The position numbers and the translations under genes were made by a program. 64,000 bases of DNA, taken from assembly GCF_014197105.1 (NCBI RefSeq), contig NZ_JACIEV010000006.1, positions 206,764 to 270,763 on the forward strand, read 5' to 3'. Every line of letters begins with the position of its first letter. The stretch's first letter is position 1. This document shows, in pieces, positions 45,629 through 54,299 of this stretch. The stretch is from Sphingomonas jinjuensis. Lineage in GTDB: Bacteria > Pseudomonadota > Alphaproteobacteria > Sphingomonadales > Sphingomonadaceae. A model generated the notes under the pieces. The model did no database searches. It was not told the DNA's origin and saw only the letters and a list, made by a program, of their open reading frames with translations.

Positions 45629-45748
45629 GCTGTGTCTCCTCGTGCCGCGCCGGGCGGCTCTATGCCCGGAGCGTCGCAAGCCGCGTGCCAACTCAATAAA
45701 GCCCTGATTTCCGTGCGTGCCCGAACGGCACGGCGGTCCTTCACGCCA

Positions 45749-46654
45749 TCAGTTGGCGTGGGCCGCCAGATCGTCGTCGTCCAGCATGGCGCGCAGCGCC
45801 GGCGTCAGCACTTCCTCGACACGGTCGCCATCGCGGATCACCACGCGGGCGGCGATGTCACGGTCGAGCAACAGCGACAAGTCCGGCCAGGCCACCGTCG
45901 CCGCCGACGCGAGCGCGTCGGCGAGCATCGCGGTTGAGGCAAGCACGCTGACGGCCACCACGCCATTATCCGGCGGCCGACCCTTGCGGGGATCGAGCGT
46001 ATGCTCGCCACGCCGGTAATTGCCCGACGTCGCCACCGCCAGCTGGTGAAGCGCGACGCGAAGCGGGGGTAGCGCGATGCCCGGCGGCATTTCGAGGTCG
46101 ACCCACCAGGGATCGCCGTCGGGCCGCATGCCCCGGCCGGACAGCTCGCCACCGATGTCGACGAGGCAATGGCGGATGCCATGGTCGGCGAGCAGATCGG
46201 CGACGGCATCGACCGCATAGCCCTTCGCGATGCCCGACAGGTCGAGGTGGACGCCGCCGGGCTGAAACAGACGCTCGCCGTCCCAGCGCAACCGGTGATA
46301 GCCCGATCGCGCCAGGGCCGCGGCGATCGCCGGTGCGTCGGGTTCGGGGCAGGCGCCGGGCGGGCCGAAGCCCCAGGCGTCGACGAGCACGCCGATCGCC
46401 GGATCGAACGCGCCGTCGCTCGCCTGCGCCAGTCGCAGACCGGCGTCGACGACCCGCGCCAGATCGGGCGGCAGCGCGATCCAGCTTCCCGCGGGCGCCC
46501 GGTTGAACGCCGACAGCGCGCTGTCGGGCGCCCAGTGGCTCAGCGCCGCGACGAGGGCGTCGAGCCGTGCCTCGATCGCCGCCCGCAGGTCGCGGTGGCC
46601 GGCATAGAGGACGTGCCACGTCGTCCCCATCGTCTCGCCGCCGATCGACGTCAC
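45749..46654 (-). CDS. apbE: FAD:protein FMN transferase (ApbE)
   Basis: This periplasmic-type enzyme transfers FMN from FAD onto Thr or Ser of [DS]xxSGA[TS] motifs. Visible motifs: TMGTTWHVLYAGHRDL at the start, then GAFDPAIGVLVDAWGFG, VHLDLSGIAKGYAVDAVADL, LVDIGGELSGRGMRPDG, and ATSGNYRRG with HTLDPRKGRP. The start is uncertain: I give GTG at 46654 (301 aa) next to the conserved region; the frame continues upstream across the DUF4198 stop (CTG at 46720). I see no signal peptide in the extension, so either export is missing or the true start lies elsewhere. It is the last gene of the iron-related set. Confidence 0.85.
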   Translation of the reverse strand: MTSIGGETMGTTWHVLYAGHRDLRAAIEARLDALVAALSHWAPDSALSAFNRAPAGSWIALPPDLARVVDAGLRLAQASDGAFDPAIGVLVDAWGFGPPGACPEPDAPAIAAALARSGYHRLRWDGERLFQPGGVHLDLSGIAKGYAVDAVADLLADHGIRHCLVDIGGELSGRGMRPDGDPWWVDLEMPPGIALPPLRVALHQLAVATSGNYRRGEHTLDPRKGRPPDNGVVAVSVLASTAMLADALASAATVAWPDLSLLLDRDIAARVVIRDGDRVEEVLTPALRAMLDDDDLAAHAN

Positions 46655-46716
46655 CGGCGCGGCGGGATCGTGTCCGGCAAGTGCGGCCGGGTCGATCGGC
46701 GGCAGGGCGATCCGGT

Positions 46717-47550
46717 TCAGGGCGTCATAACCTCGAGCGTCGTGGTATAGCCCAGCCGCCGCTGCGTGGCGCGTGGCGCAGTCGCCTTGGCATCGGTCAG
46801 CGTCGCGTTGAGCCAGTACATGCCCGCCGCCGGCCAATCGACCGCGAGCACACCATCGGCGCCGGTCGTCAGCTCGCGTGCGCCCTCGGCATTGCGATAG
46901 CGCTTGCCGCCGGGGATCACCGTCACCTTCAGCCCGGCGGCAGGCTTGCCGTCGACCAGGAAGCGGAAGCGCGCAATTTCGCCTGCGACCAGCTCGTCGG
47001 GGTGGGTGACGGGGACGAATTCCAGCCCCTTGCCGGTCGGCTTGAGGACGGTGTTGGTCGGCTCGCCCGCGGTGACGAAGATTTCGTTACGGTTTGATAC
47101 CTCGGTCAGCGCCACGTCGGTGGCGTTGGCGGGGATGTCGGCGACGGTCAGCGGCGGCGTGCGCTGGCCGTTCGGTCCCGGCGGGCCGCCGCGGCCACCG
47201 ACGCGCTTCTCGACGCCATCGACCTTGAAGCTGCCCATGACGCCCGACATCTCCGTACCGAGCTTCCACGTACCCGGCTTGTCGAGCTGGACGTCGAAGA
47301 CCGAGCGATAGCGACCCGTCGATCCGTTCTGGATGCGGCCGGGGGTGCCGTCGGGCTGCCACACCTTCACCTGTTCGATGCGGCCGGGCTGGTGGTCGGC
47401 GTAGAACAGATCGTTGGAAATGGCGCTGTCGACGGTGACCCAGCTGTCGGTGCCCGAGAAGATCGTGCCCGACGGCAGCATCCACATGCGATGCGCCGAC
47501 ACGGCGGCGGGAAGCGCGAGCAGCGCGGCGGCGATGGCGAGGCGTTTCAT
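46717..47550 (-). CDS. DUF4198 periplasmic protein
   Basis: This 277-aa protein has a signal peptide (MKRLAIAAALLALPAAVSAH) directly followed by the family start HRMWMLPSGTIFSG. DUF4198 (PF10670) proteins, relatives of NikK-type substrate-binding proteins, occur in metal uptake gene sets and have two immunoglobulin-like domains (second from about residue 170, TGKGLEFVPVTHPDELVAGE). The exposed N-terminal His after cleavage could be a metal ligand, as in the related copper- and nickel-binding proteins; that is inference. It lies after a family B repeat and before apbE. Confidence 0.85.
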   Translation of the reverse strand: MKRLAIAAALLALPAAVSAHRMWMLPSGTIFSGTDSWVTVDSAISNDLFYADHQPGRIEQVKVWQPDGTPGRIQNGSTGRYRSVFDVQLDKPGTWKLGTEMSGVMGSFKVDGVEKRVGGRGGPPGPNGQRTPPLTVADIPANATDVALTEVSNRNEIFVTAGEPTNTVLKPTGKGLEFVPVTHPDELVAGEIARFRFLVDGKPAAGLKVTVIPGGKRYRNAEGARELTTGADGVLAVDWPAAGMYWLNATLTDAKATAPRATQRRLGYTTTLEVMTP

Positions 47551-47569
47551 GGCGGGGTTCCTGTTTCTA

Positions 47570-47696
47570 TCCTCCCCCGCCAGGGGGAGGTGGCGCCGAA
47601 GGCGTCGGAGGGGGAGGTAAGCAACTCGCCCGTTTTAGGCTTCCTCCCCTCCGTCATGCTACGCGCGCCACCTCCCCCTGGCGGGGGAGGATTTTT
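47570..47696. repeat. inverted repeat, family B
   Basis: ATCCTCCCCCGCCAGGGGGA then GGTGGCGCCGAAGGCGTCGG (47569-47608) is mirrored by CCCTCCGTCATG...CGCGCCACCTCCCCCTGGCG then GGGGGAGGAT (47646-47691). It interrupts the iron operon between the DUF4198 and DUF2271 genes and could separate their transcripts. Confidence 0.85.
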
Positions 47697-47701
47697 TGGG
47701 G

Positions 47702-48175
47702 TTAGCGGACGGCGATGGCGCCGAGTTCGTGGGCGCCGGTGACGCGACCCTGGCCGCCGGGCACCGTCAACGGTACCTGGACCAGCTCGCGCCCGCCGGT
47801 CTCGCGCGCCGCCTCGACATTGAGGACATAGGCGCCGGGCTTCACGTCGGCGGGCAGCGGGATGGTGTAGGTGCCGGGCGCGCGGGTCGCGCCGCTGACG
47901 CCGTTGGCGGGCATCGTCATCGAACGCCCACCCTTGCGCCACCAGGCGCGCAGGTCGGCGAGCCATTTGGTGCCGGGTTCCGCGCCCTGTTTGCGGATGT
48001 CGTACCACACCGCCAGCGTGCGCGCCGCGCCGCCGCCCTGCGGCTCGAGCCAGACCGCGACATAGGGGCGGTGATATTCGGCGACGGCGAGCTTGGGGAT
48101 GGTCACGCTGATGGTGCCCGCTGCGGCCGGTGCGGCGACCGCGCCCGACAGCAGCACGAGGGAGGAAAGGCGCAT
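47702..48175 (-). CDS. DUF2271 protein with flavinylation motif
   Basis: This 157-aa exported protein has a signal peptide (MRLSSLVLLSGAVAAPAAAG). The DUF2271 domain (PF10029) is recognisable from SVTIPKLAVAEYHRPYVAVW, then WYDIRKQGAEPGTKWLADLR and WWRKGG. Residues 91-97, NGVSGAT, contain the SGAT form of the motif at which ApbE attaches FMN, with Thr97 the likely acceptor, as in NqrC/RnfG. Together with the neighbouring PepSY membrane protein and apbE this points to a periplasmic flavin electron carrier, possibly for ferric reduction. A ribosome site GGAGG (48160-48164 read in reverse) lies nearby in the non-coding strand; the ATG at 48175 is preceded by AGG-type sequence. Confidence 0.85.
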   Translation of the reverse strand: MRLSSLVLLSGAVAAPAAAGTISVTIPKLAVAEYHRPYVAVWLEPQGGGAARTLAVWYDIRKQGAEPGTKWLADLRAWWRKGGRSMTMPANGVSGATRAPGTYTIPLPADVKPGAYVLNVEAARETGGRELVQVPLTVPGGQGRVTGAHELGAIAVR

Positions 48176-48189
48176 GAAGGTTTGTCCTC

Positions 48190-48819
48190 TCAATGGATCA
48201 GGAACAGGGCGATGCACGCGGGAATGACGAGGCCGGCGGCGACCAGCGGCCAGGTGGACGGGCGATGACGGGCGTGGAGCTGGAGCAGCAATAGCCCGGT
48301 CAGCGTGAACAGCACGCAGGCGGCAGCAAAGACGTCGATGAACCAGAACCAGGCGATGCCGGCGTTGCGGCCCTTGTGCAGGTCGTTGAAATAGCTGATC
48401 CAGCCGCGGCTCGTGACCTCTGCCTTGATCGCGCCCGTCGAGCGATCGATGCTGACCCAAGCGTCGCCGCCGGGGCGGGGCAGGGCGACATAAACCTCGC
48501 CGTCGGACCATTCGCCGGGCTTGCCGGATGCGTCGAGGCCGACCACCTGCTTCACCGCGTCGGACACCGCTACCGGCAGCGCGGCGTCGCTGGCGTGGGT
48601 GCCGGCGAGCGGGCGCAGCAGCGAGGTGGGCAGCCGGCCCGTCTTCTCCGTCGTCACCGGCGTCGCCGAGATGGTCGCGGCGTGATTGAGCGTGATCCCC
48701 GTCACCGCGAACAGCAGCATCGCGATCAGCGACACCGCCGCGCTGACCCAATGCCAGGTGTGGAGCTGTTTCAGCCACCACGTCTTCACCTTGCGCTTCG
48801 GCGCGCGGGCGGTGCTCAT
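48190..48819 (-). CDS. PepSY-associated inner membrane protein
   Basis: This 209-aa protein has a cytoplasmic basic start ([20 protein letters not shown]), then a membrane segment (about residues 24-46), a periplasmic PepSY-like region (to about 150, [20 protein letters not shown]), and two more membrane segments (about 155-178 and 186-207). PepSY_TM proteins carry histidines that can bind heme b ([32 protein letters not shown]), and are thought to move electrons across the inner membrane in iron reduction. Start overlaps the upstream hydroxylase stop by four bases. DUF2271 follows after 14 bases. Confidence 0.85.
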   Translation of the reverse strand: MSTARAPKRKVKTWWLKQLHTWHWVSAAVSLIAMLLFAVTGITLNHAATISATPVTTEKTGRLPTSLLRPLAGTHASDAALPVAVSDAVKQVVGLDASGKPGEWSDGEVYVALPRPGGDAWVSIDRSTGAIKAEVTSRGWISYFNDLHKGRNAGIAWFWFIDVFAAACVLFTLTGLLLLQLHARHRPSTWPLVAAGLVIPACIALFLIH

Positions 48820-49493
48820 GCGTCGGCCCAGCGGCGCAGCAGATTGTGGTAGACGCCGGTCAGCTCGATCACCGCACGGTCGGCCTGGCCCTTGTCGGCG
48901 GCGACGCGCTGCACCGCGCGATCGAGGTCGAGCAGGATGCGCCGCTCGCCGTCGTCGCGGACCATCGACTGGATCCAGAAGAAGGAGGCGACGCGCGTGC
49001 CCCGCGTCACCGGCTCGACGCGATGGAGGCTGGAGGCGGGATAGACGACGCAGTCGCCCGCAGCCAGCTTCACCCGCTGCTCGCCGAACAGATCCTCGAC
49101 CACCAGCTCGCCGCCGTCATAGGCAGCCGGATCTTCGAGGAAGATCGTCGCCGACAGGTCGCTGCGCAGGCGGAAGTCGCCCTTCAGCCGCACGGCGTTG
49201 TCGACATGGATGTCGAACGCTTGGCCGCCGGCATAGCGGTTGAACAGTGGCGGGAACACCTTGAGCGGCAGCGCCGCCGCGACGAACAGCGGCGAGCGGC
49301 CGAGCGCGTCGAGCACGATCCGGCCGCCCTCGATCGCCGCGGCGCCGTCCTCCGGCAACTGCTCGTTGCGCTTGGCGAGCGCCGCCTGCGGGCCCGAGGT
49401 GGCGTTGCCGTCGGCCCAGTCGCCGGCATCGATGACGGCGCGCAGCGCGGTCACGTCGGACGGGGTCAGGACGGACGGGATTGCGATCAGCAT
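48816..49493 (-). CDS. PKHD-type Fe(II)/2-oxoglutarate hydroxylase (PiuC-like)
   Basis: This 225-aa cytoplasmic dioxygenase of the PiuC/YbiX family starts [20 protein letters not shown]. Iron ligands are [10 protein letters not shown] (His-x-Asp) and [16 protein letters not shown] (distal His and the Arg for 2-oxoglutarate). The segment [20 protein letters not shown] is highly typical. Such genes sit next to TonB-dependent siderophore receptors (as piuC next to piuA). Its substrate is unknown. The start ATG at 49493 is 20 bases after the receptor stop; upstream in-frame codons lie in that gene. Confidence 0.9.
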   Translation of the reverse strand: MLIAIPSVLTPSDVTALRAVIDAGDWADGNATSGPQAALAKRNEQLPEDGAAAIEGGRIVLDALGRSPLFVAAALPLKVFPPLFNRYAGGQAFDIHVDNAVRLKGDFRLRSDLSATIFLEDPAAYDGGELVVEDLFGEQRVKLAAGDCVVYPASSLHRVEPVTRGTRVASFFWIQSMVRDDGERRILLDLDRAVQRVAADKGQADRAVIELTGVYHNLLRRWADA

Positions 49494-49513
49494 GGCCGAA
49501 GGTCGTAGCCGCG

Positions 49514-51913
49514 TCAGAAGCTGTGGAACAGGCTGAGCACCGTCTGGCGCCGATCGCCCGGCGTCGCCCAGCCGGCGCTGACGACACCGGTGGTGGCGTT
49601 GACGTTGTTGCGCACGCCGGTGAGGTATCGCTTGTCGGTCAGGTTCTGGACGTTGAGCTGGAGCGTCCACTGCGGCGCGACGGTATAGGCCAAGAAGGCG
49701 CGGTGGATCAGATAGCTCGGCGCCTGGAACTCGACCAGGTTCGCCGCCACCGGCAGGTTCGTCGAGAATTTGCCCTGATAGGTCAGGCCATAGCCCAGCT
49801 CCAGGCCGAACGGCAGCTTGTAGGTGGTGAACAGGCTGCCCGAATGCTCGGGCGTCTGCACCAGCTGGCGGCCCGCCTGGATGTCGATGACGCCAGCCGC
49901 CTTGTCGCGGTTGGAGATGCTCTGGAGGACCTTGCCGTCGAGATAGGTGTAGTTGGCGAAGACCGTCCAGCTGCGCGTGACGTTGCCCGACACGCCCAGC
50001 GCGATGCCGTCGACGCGGCTGCGGCCGTCGAGCACCTGGAGCGAGGCGGGGAGGGCGGGGTCGTTCGAGGGGACGCGGAAGTTGGTCCGCTCGTTGCGGA
50101 ACACCGCGGCGGTGACTTCGAGTTTCCGGTGAAACAGCCCGGCCTTGATCCCCGCTTCATAGTTGCGCGCGGTTTCTGGCGCGACGGCGCAGGGGTCGGC
50201 GGCGTTGGCGGAGGCGGGCACGCCGCAGCCTAGCCGAACCGTCTGTGACGACGGGGTCTTGGCATTGGCGACGCCGGCATAGACGCTGACGTCGCGCACC
50301 GGGTGAACCACGGCGCCGACGCGCCACGAGAAGAGATTTTCATCGCTAACCTGGCGGCGCTGCTGGAGCGCGGTCAGCTGGGTCGATCCGGGTGGGACCA
50401 CGGCGAGCGGCAGCGCGTGGAAGCTGGCGCGCTGGTTCTCGTAGCGGACGCCGCCGTTCAGCTCGACGAAGCGGTTCAGCTCGAGCGTGTCGAAGGCATA
50501 GATGGCGAGGTTGCGCGTCTCGCTGCGCGATTGTGCCGTGATCGTCGGGGTGATCGGGCCGGTGTAATTGGTGTTCGGTCGCGCGATCTCGATCAGCGGC
50601 AGCGGCGATACCGCCGAGCCATCGGCGTTGCGCAGCAGCGACCCCTGCGTGATCCGATAATCCTCGATCGTCCCGGCGACGCCGAGGTTGAGGATGTTGT
50701 GGAAGCCGCCCTTGCGGCCCGCCTCGTGACGCAGATCGAGCTGGTCGTAGAGCAGCTGGTTTTCCTGGTCGCGCGTCAGCCCACGCGGGCCAGAGGGCAG
50801 GTAATAGCCGGGCGGGACGTTGCTGGGGCAGGCCGCGCCGATCGTGCCGTTCGCGGTCGCGGTTACCGGCTGGCGACCGGTCGACAGCAGGCAGAAAATA
50901 CCCTGCGGCGCCGAGGTGACGCTGTACTGGCCGACGCGCTGCCAGCGGGCGAGGTTGCGGATCGACAGGTGCGCATCGAAGGCGTGGCGGAAGGTCGCCG
51001 TCACGCGGTCGATCGTGATGTCCTGGCGATCGAGGTTCGCGATGCCGAAATAGTCGCTGCGATCGATGCCCGGCAGCACGCCGTCGACCACACCGTTGAC
51101 GAGATAGGGCACGCCATAGATCGGGGTGTTGCGATCTTCCTGGTGGACATAGCCGAGCGTCAGGCTGGTCGGCCCGCCGATCCCCAGCGTGACCGACGGT
51201 GCGACGCCCCAGCGCTCGAACCGCTCGACGTCGCGCCCGGGCACGTCGTTGCGATGATACATCGCGTTGACTCGGACGGCGGCGAGGTCCGACACGCGGA
51301 CGTTGCTGTCCAGTGCGGCGCGATAATAGTCGTCGGTGCCGACCGCGGCCTGTGCGATCGTGAGCGTGTCGGGCGTCGGCACCTTCGACACCAGGTTGAT
51401 CGTGCCGCCGACCGAGCCGGCGCCGTTGAAGACGCTGTTGGCGCCGTTGTAGACCTCTACCTGTTGCAGGTTGAACGGATCGGTACGGCTGTACTGAGCG
51501 CTGTCGCGCACGCCGTCGATAGTGATGTCGTTGTTCGCCGAATAGCCGCGTAGGTTGATGCTGTCGCCATAGCCGCCGCCGCCTTCGCCCGCGCCGAAGG
51601 TGATGCCGGGGATCGTCTGGAGCACGTCTCGCAGCGTCTGGAGGTTCTGCTTGCGGATCGTCTGCTCGCTGACGACGGTGATGGTCTGCGGCGTGTCGAG
51701 CAGCGCGGACGTGGCCTTGGGGCTTTCGACGGTGGCGACGGGCTTCTCGCGCTGGCCGGTGACGATCACGTCGCGCTCGCCGGTTCGGTTCTGGTCGGCG
51801 GTCGTCGTGGCGGCCGATGCACCGCGCGCCGCGGCGTCGTCGACCGATGCCGCCATGGCCGGCGCCGACGCCAGAACGCCGACGCATGACAGCGCCAGGA
51901 ATGAATGTGACAT
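49514..51913 (-). CDS. TonB-dependent siderophore receptor (Fiu/PiuA-like)
   Basis: This 799-aa outer membrane receptor has a signal peptide ([20 protein letters not shown] then AAS) and a plug domain with the TonB-siderophore start [20 protein letters not shown] and [40 protein letters not shown] and [20 protein letters not shown] follow. The barrel ends with [14 protein letters not shown], terminal Phe included. This subfamily takes up catecholate-type ferric siderophores; ligand choice is inferred from the family only. It heads the operon containing piuC-like, PepSY, DUF2271, DUF4198 and apbE genes. Two palindromic operator-like sequences lie upstream. Confidence 0.93.
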   Translation of the reverse strand: MSHSFLALSCVGVLASAPAMAASVDDAAARGASAATTTADQNRTGERDVIVTGQREKPVATVESPKATSALLDTPQTITVVSEQTIRKQNLQTLRDVLQTIPGITFGAGEGGGGYGDSINLRGYSANNDITIDGVRDSAQYSRTDPFNLQQVEVYNGANSVFNGAGSVGGTINLVSKVPTPDTLTIAQAAVGTDDYYRAALDSNVRVSDLAAVRVNAMYHRNDVPGRDVERFERWGVAPSVTLGIGGPTSLTLGYVHQEDRNTPIYGVPYLVNGVVDGVLPGIDRSDYFGIANLDRQDITIDRVTATFRHAFDAHLSIRNLARWQRVGQYSVTSAPQGIFCLLSTGRQPVTATANGTIGAACPSNVPPGYYLPSGPRGLTRDQENQLLYDQLDLRHEAGRKGGFHNILNLGVAGTIEDYRITQGSLLRNADGSAVSPLPLIEIARPNTNYTGPITPTITAQSRSETRNLAIYAFDTLELNRFVELNGGVRYENQRASFHALPLAVVPPGSTQLTALQQRRQVSDENLFSWRVGAVVHPVRDVSVYAGVANAKTPSSQTVRLGCGVPASANAADPCAVAPETARNYEAGIKAGLFHRKLEVTAAVFRNERTNFRVPSNDPALPASLQVLDGRSRVDGIALGVSGNVTRSWTVFANYTYLDGKVLQSISNRDKAAGVIDIQAGRQLVQTPEHSGSLFTTYKLPFGLELGYGLTYQGKFSTNLPVAANLVEFQAPSYLIHRAFLAYTVAPQWTLQLNVQNLTDKRYLTGVRNNVNATTGVVSAGWATPGDRRQTVLSLFHSF

Positions 51914-51943
51914 GACGTGATCCCCTTACCGGGGCGCTGCTAT

Positions 51944-51986
51944 TGCGAGTCTGTCGCAGTGTCAATGCAAATGCGAGTGGGTCGCA
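51944..51986 (-). promoter_or_regulatory. two operator-like palindromes upstream of the siderophore receptor
   Basis: TGCGAGTCTGTCGCA (51944-51958) and TGCGAGTGGGTCGCA (51972-51986) share the form TGCGA-N5-TCGCA and are 28 bases apart. They are 31-74 bases before the receptor start, as expected for repressor sites. Iron control by Fur is the natural guess from the gene content; the match to a known Fur box is not exact. Confidence 0.6.
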
Positions 51987-52021
51987 ACAATGTCTCTCAG
52001 AGGGTGTGAGAGGTAGGTCGA

Positions 52022-53569
52022 TCAGCCCTTTGGCACTAGGAGGCGAAAGGCGGTGCCCTTTTCCGCGCCAATCAGCGCGATATCGCCGCCATGCGATTCA
52101 AGCAGCGACCGGGTGATCGGCAGGCCAAGCCCGGTGCCGCCGGTCGCTCGGCGACTGGTGAAGAAGGGTTCGAACACGCGCTCGCGGTCGCCCGGCGGGA
52201 TGCCGGGGCCGTCGTCGGCGATGGTCAGGGCGATCCTGCCCGTCTCGACGGCGGCAGTGATATGCACCGTTGCGGCCCCCGCCTGGCGGCTGTTCTCGAT
52301 CAGTCCCGCCAACGCCGCCTCGATCACCGCGACGGGTGCGCGCGCCGGGGGCAGGCCGTCGGGCAGGTCGAGCACGATGGCGAAGTCGTGCTGGTCAAAC
52401 GCGTCCGCCGTCCGTCGGAGCGCGAGGGCGACGTCGCTGATCGCCTCGCCGCTGGCGATTGCCATGTCGGCGCGGGCGAGGTCGAGCAGGCGACTGACCA
52501 GCTGCGACAGCCGTGCGGCATCGCCGGCGATGTTGGCCAGGAACCGCTCGCGGTCGGCGGGCGCCATGTCGGGATGGTCCTGCAGCAGTTCGACCGCGCC
52601 GCCGATCCCGGCGAGCGGCGTCTTGAATTCGTGGCTGACCGCGTGAGCGAAGTCGCGCAGGTAGCGCGAGCGGCGCTCGATCGCGTCGGCCATCGTCGCG
52701 AAGTCGCGATAGAGCGCCTGGATCTCGACGGCGGCGGTCGCCGGCGGATCGGGGACGCTGCCGCCGCCTGCCGCGACGGCGCGGGTCGCTTCGCCCAGCG
52801 CCTCGACCGGGCGGACGATACCGCGCGACAGCAGACCGCTGAGCAGTACCAGTGTCGCGAAGATCAGGACGATGCCGAGCGCGATCTTGCCGCGATCCTC
52901 GTAGATGCCGACGAACAGCGCGCGCGGCGAGCGCGACAGCAGCAGCGCGCCGACGATGCGCCCATCGGCGACGATCGGGCGGGCGTGATGAAGCCGCAGG
53001 TCCGACGCGCGGCTGAGCCATTCGAAGGCATAATGCTGGCGATACTGGTCGTTGCGTCGCAGCGTCGTCGCGGGGCGACCGGCTAGCGCGCTGCGGACCT
53101 CGGGCAGGGCGGCTTCGCTGAGACCCGCGTCGTGACCGACGAGGATGCGGCCGCTGGCGTCGAGCAGCTGGATCGAGGCGAGGGTGGTGCTCGCCGTCTG
53201 GCGAAGCACCGGGCGCAACCGCGTCGCCCAGGCGAGCGTCGCCGTATCGGCGCGGCCCCCAGCGGCGTGGGGCGGGGGGCGATCGGGCAGGACACGGGTC
53301 AGCCGTAGGTCAACGGCGGGGGGCTCCGGGGCATAGCTCGTCGCTCCCGGCAGCGTGCCGGCGGCGGCTCCGGCGGCGGCGGCGAGCGCGGCCCCTTGCG
53401 CGATCAGCTCCGCCTCGGTCTGGCGCACCAGCGTGTTCTCGTAGACGCGTAGGAACAGCGCGCCGACGCCCGGCAGCGCGGCAACGAAGACGAAGGTCAG
53501 CAATAGGATCGTGCGCAGCGTCAGCGGCGGCCAGTGGCGGCGGACGACGTGCTTGAACGCCTCGATCAT
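52022..53569 (-). CDS. sensor histidine kinase
   Basis: This 515-aa inner membrane kinase has a membrane segment at about residues 19-41 (ILLLTFVFVAALPGVGALFL), an extracytoplasmic sensor region to about 215, a second membrane segment at about 218-238 and a HAMP domain (RGIVRPVEALGEATRAVAAG). HisKA has FAHAVSHEFKTPLAGIGGAV; the ATPase has LIENSRQAGAATVHITAAVE, DDGPGIPPGDRERVFEPFFT and GGTGLGLPITRSLLESHGGD. Start overlaps the response regulator stop by four bases. Stimulus unknown. Confidence 0.9.
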   Translation of the reverse strand: MIEAFKHVVRRHWPPLTLRTILLLTFVFVAALPGVGALFLRVYENTLVRQTEAELIAQGAALAAAAGAAAGTLPGATSYAPEPPAVDLRLTRVLPDRPPPHAAGGRADTATLAWATRLRPVLRQTASTTLASIQLLDASGRILVGHDAGLSEAALPEVRSALAGRPATTLRRNDQYRQHYAFEWLSRASDLRLHHARPIVADGRIVGALLLSRSPRALFVGIYEDRGKIALGIVLIFATLVLLSGLLSRGIVRPVEALGEATRAVAAGGGSVPDPPATAAVEIQALYRDFATMADAIERRSRYLRDFAHAVSHEFKTPLAGIGGAVELLQDHPDMAPADRERFLANIAGDAARLSQLVSRLLDLARADMAIASGEAISDVALALRRTADAFDQHDFAIVLDLPDGLPPARAPVAVIEAALAGLIENSRQAGAATVHITAAVETGRIALTIADDGPGIPPGDRERVFEPFFTSRRATGGTGLGLPITRSLLESHGGDIALIGAEKGTAFRLLVPKG

Positions 53570-54267
53570 CCCGCCCCGCACGCGCCCAGGCGATAGCCGA
53601 TACCGGGACGCGTCTCGATCACGTCGGTGGCGCCGACCTCGGCGAATTTGGCGCGCAGGTTGCGGACATGGCTGTCGACGGTGCGGTCGGTGATCGCGAA
53701 GCCGGGGCCGTGGAGCCGGTCGATGATCGCGTCGCGACTGAATACCTTCGCCGGCATCGCCGCCAGCGTGCGCAGGATGCCGAATTCCGTGACGGTCAGC
53801 GCCACCTCGTTGCCCGCCCAGCGCGCCTGCCAGCCGTCGGGATCGAGGCTGAGCCGGCCGTGGACGAGCGGCGCGGCGGCGCTCTCGACCTGCGGCGGCC
53901 GGCCTGCGGTGCGACGCAGGATCGCCATGATCCGGGCGACGACCTCGCGCGGGGAGAAGGGCTTGGTGACGTAATCGTCGGCGCCCAGCTCGATGCCGAG
54001 GATGCGGTCGATCTCGTCGTCGCGGCTCGACAGGAACAGGATCGGCACGTCGCCCGCGGCGCGCAGGCGGCGGCACACCTCGATCCCGTCCATCCGCGGC
54101 ATGTTGATGTCGAGAACGACGAGATCGGGCGGCGTCGCCTGCGCGATGGCGAGCGCCGCCTCGCCATCCTCCGCCTCGACGACGTCGAGCCCCGCCTTGC
54201 CCAGCGCGAAGGCGAGCAGCTGGCGAATGTGGGGATCGTCGTCGGCGACCAGGATGGTGCGGGGCAT
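53566..54267 (-). CDS. OmpR-family response regulator
   Basis: This 233-aa transcription factor has a receiver (ILVADDDPHIRQLLAFALGK, phospho-acceptor Asp in VVLDINMPRMDGIEV, Lys in DDYVTKPFSPREVV) and a winged-helix DNA-binding domain (LTVTEFGILRTLAAMPAKVF, then TVDSHVRNLRAKFAEVGATD). MPRTILVADDD at 54267 is the chosen start; an ATG five codons earlier (54282) is possible. It is followed by the kinase with a four-base overlap and preceded by the DUF4173 gene with a 32-base gap, so all three may be one transcript. Confidence 0.92.
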   Translation of the reverse strand: MPRTILVADDDPHIRQLLAFALGKAGLDVVEAEDGEAALAIAQATPPDLVVLDINMPRMDGIEVCRRLRAAGDVPILFLSSRDDEIDRILGIELGADDYVTKPFSPREVVARIMAILRRTAGRPPQVESAAAPLVHGRLSLDPDGWQARWAGNEVALTVTEFGILRTLAAMPAKVFSRDAIIDRLHGPGFAITDRTVDSHVRNLRAKFAEVGATDVIETRPGIGYRLGACGAG

Positions 54268-54299
54268 GGGGCATTGGATCATGGCTGGCGGGTCCGCGG

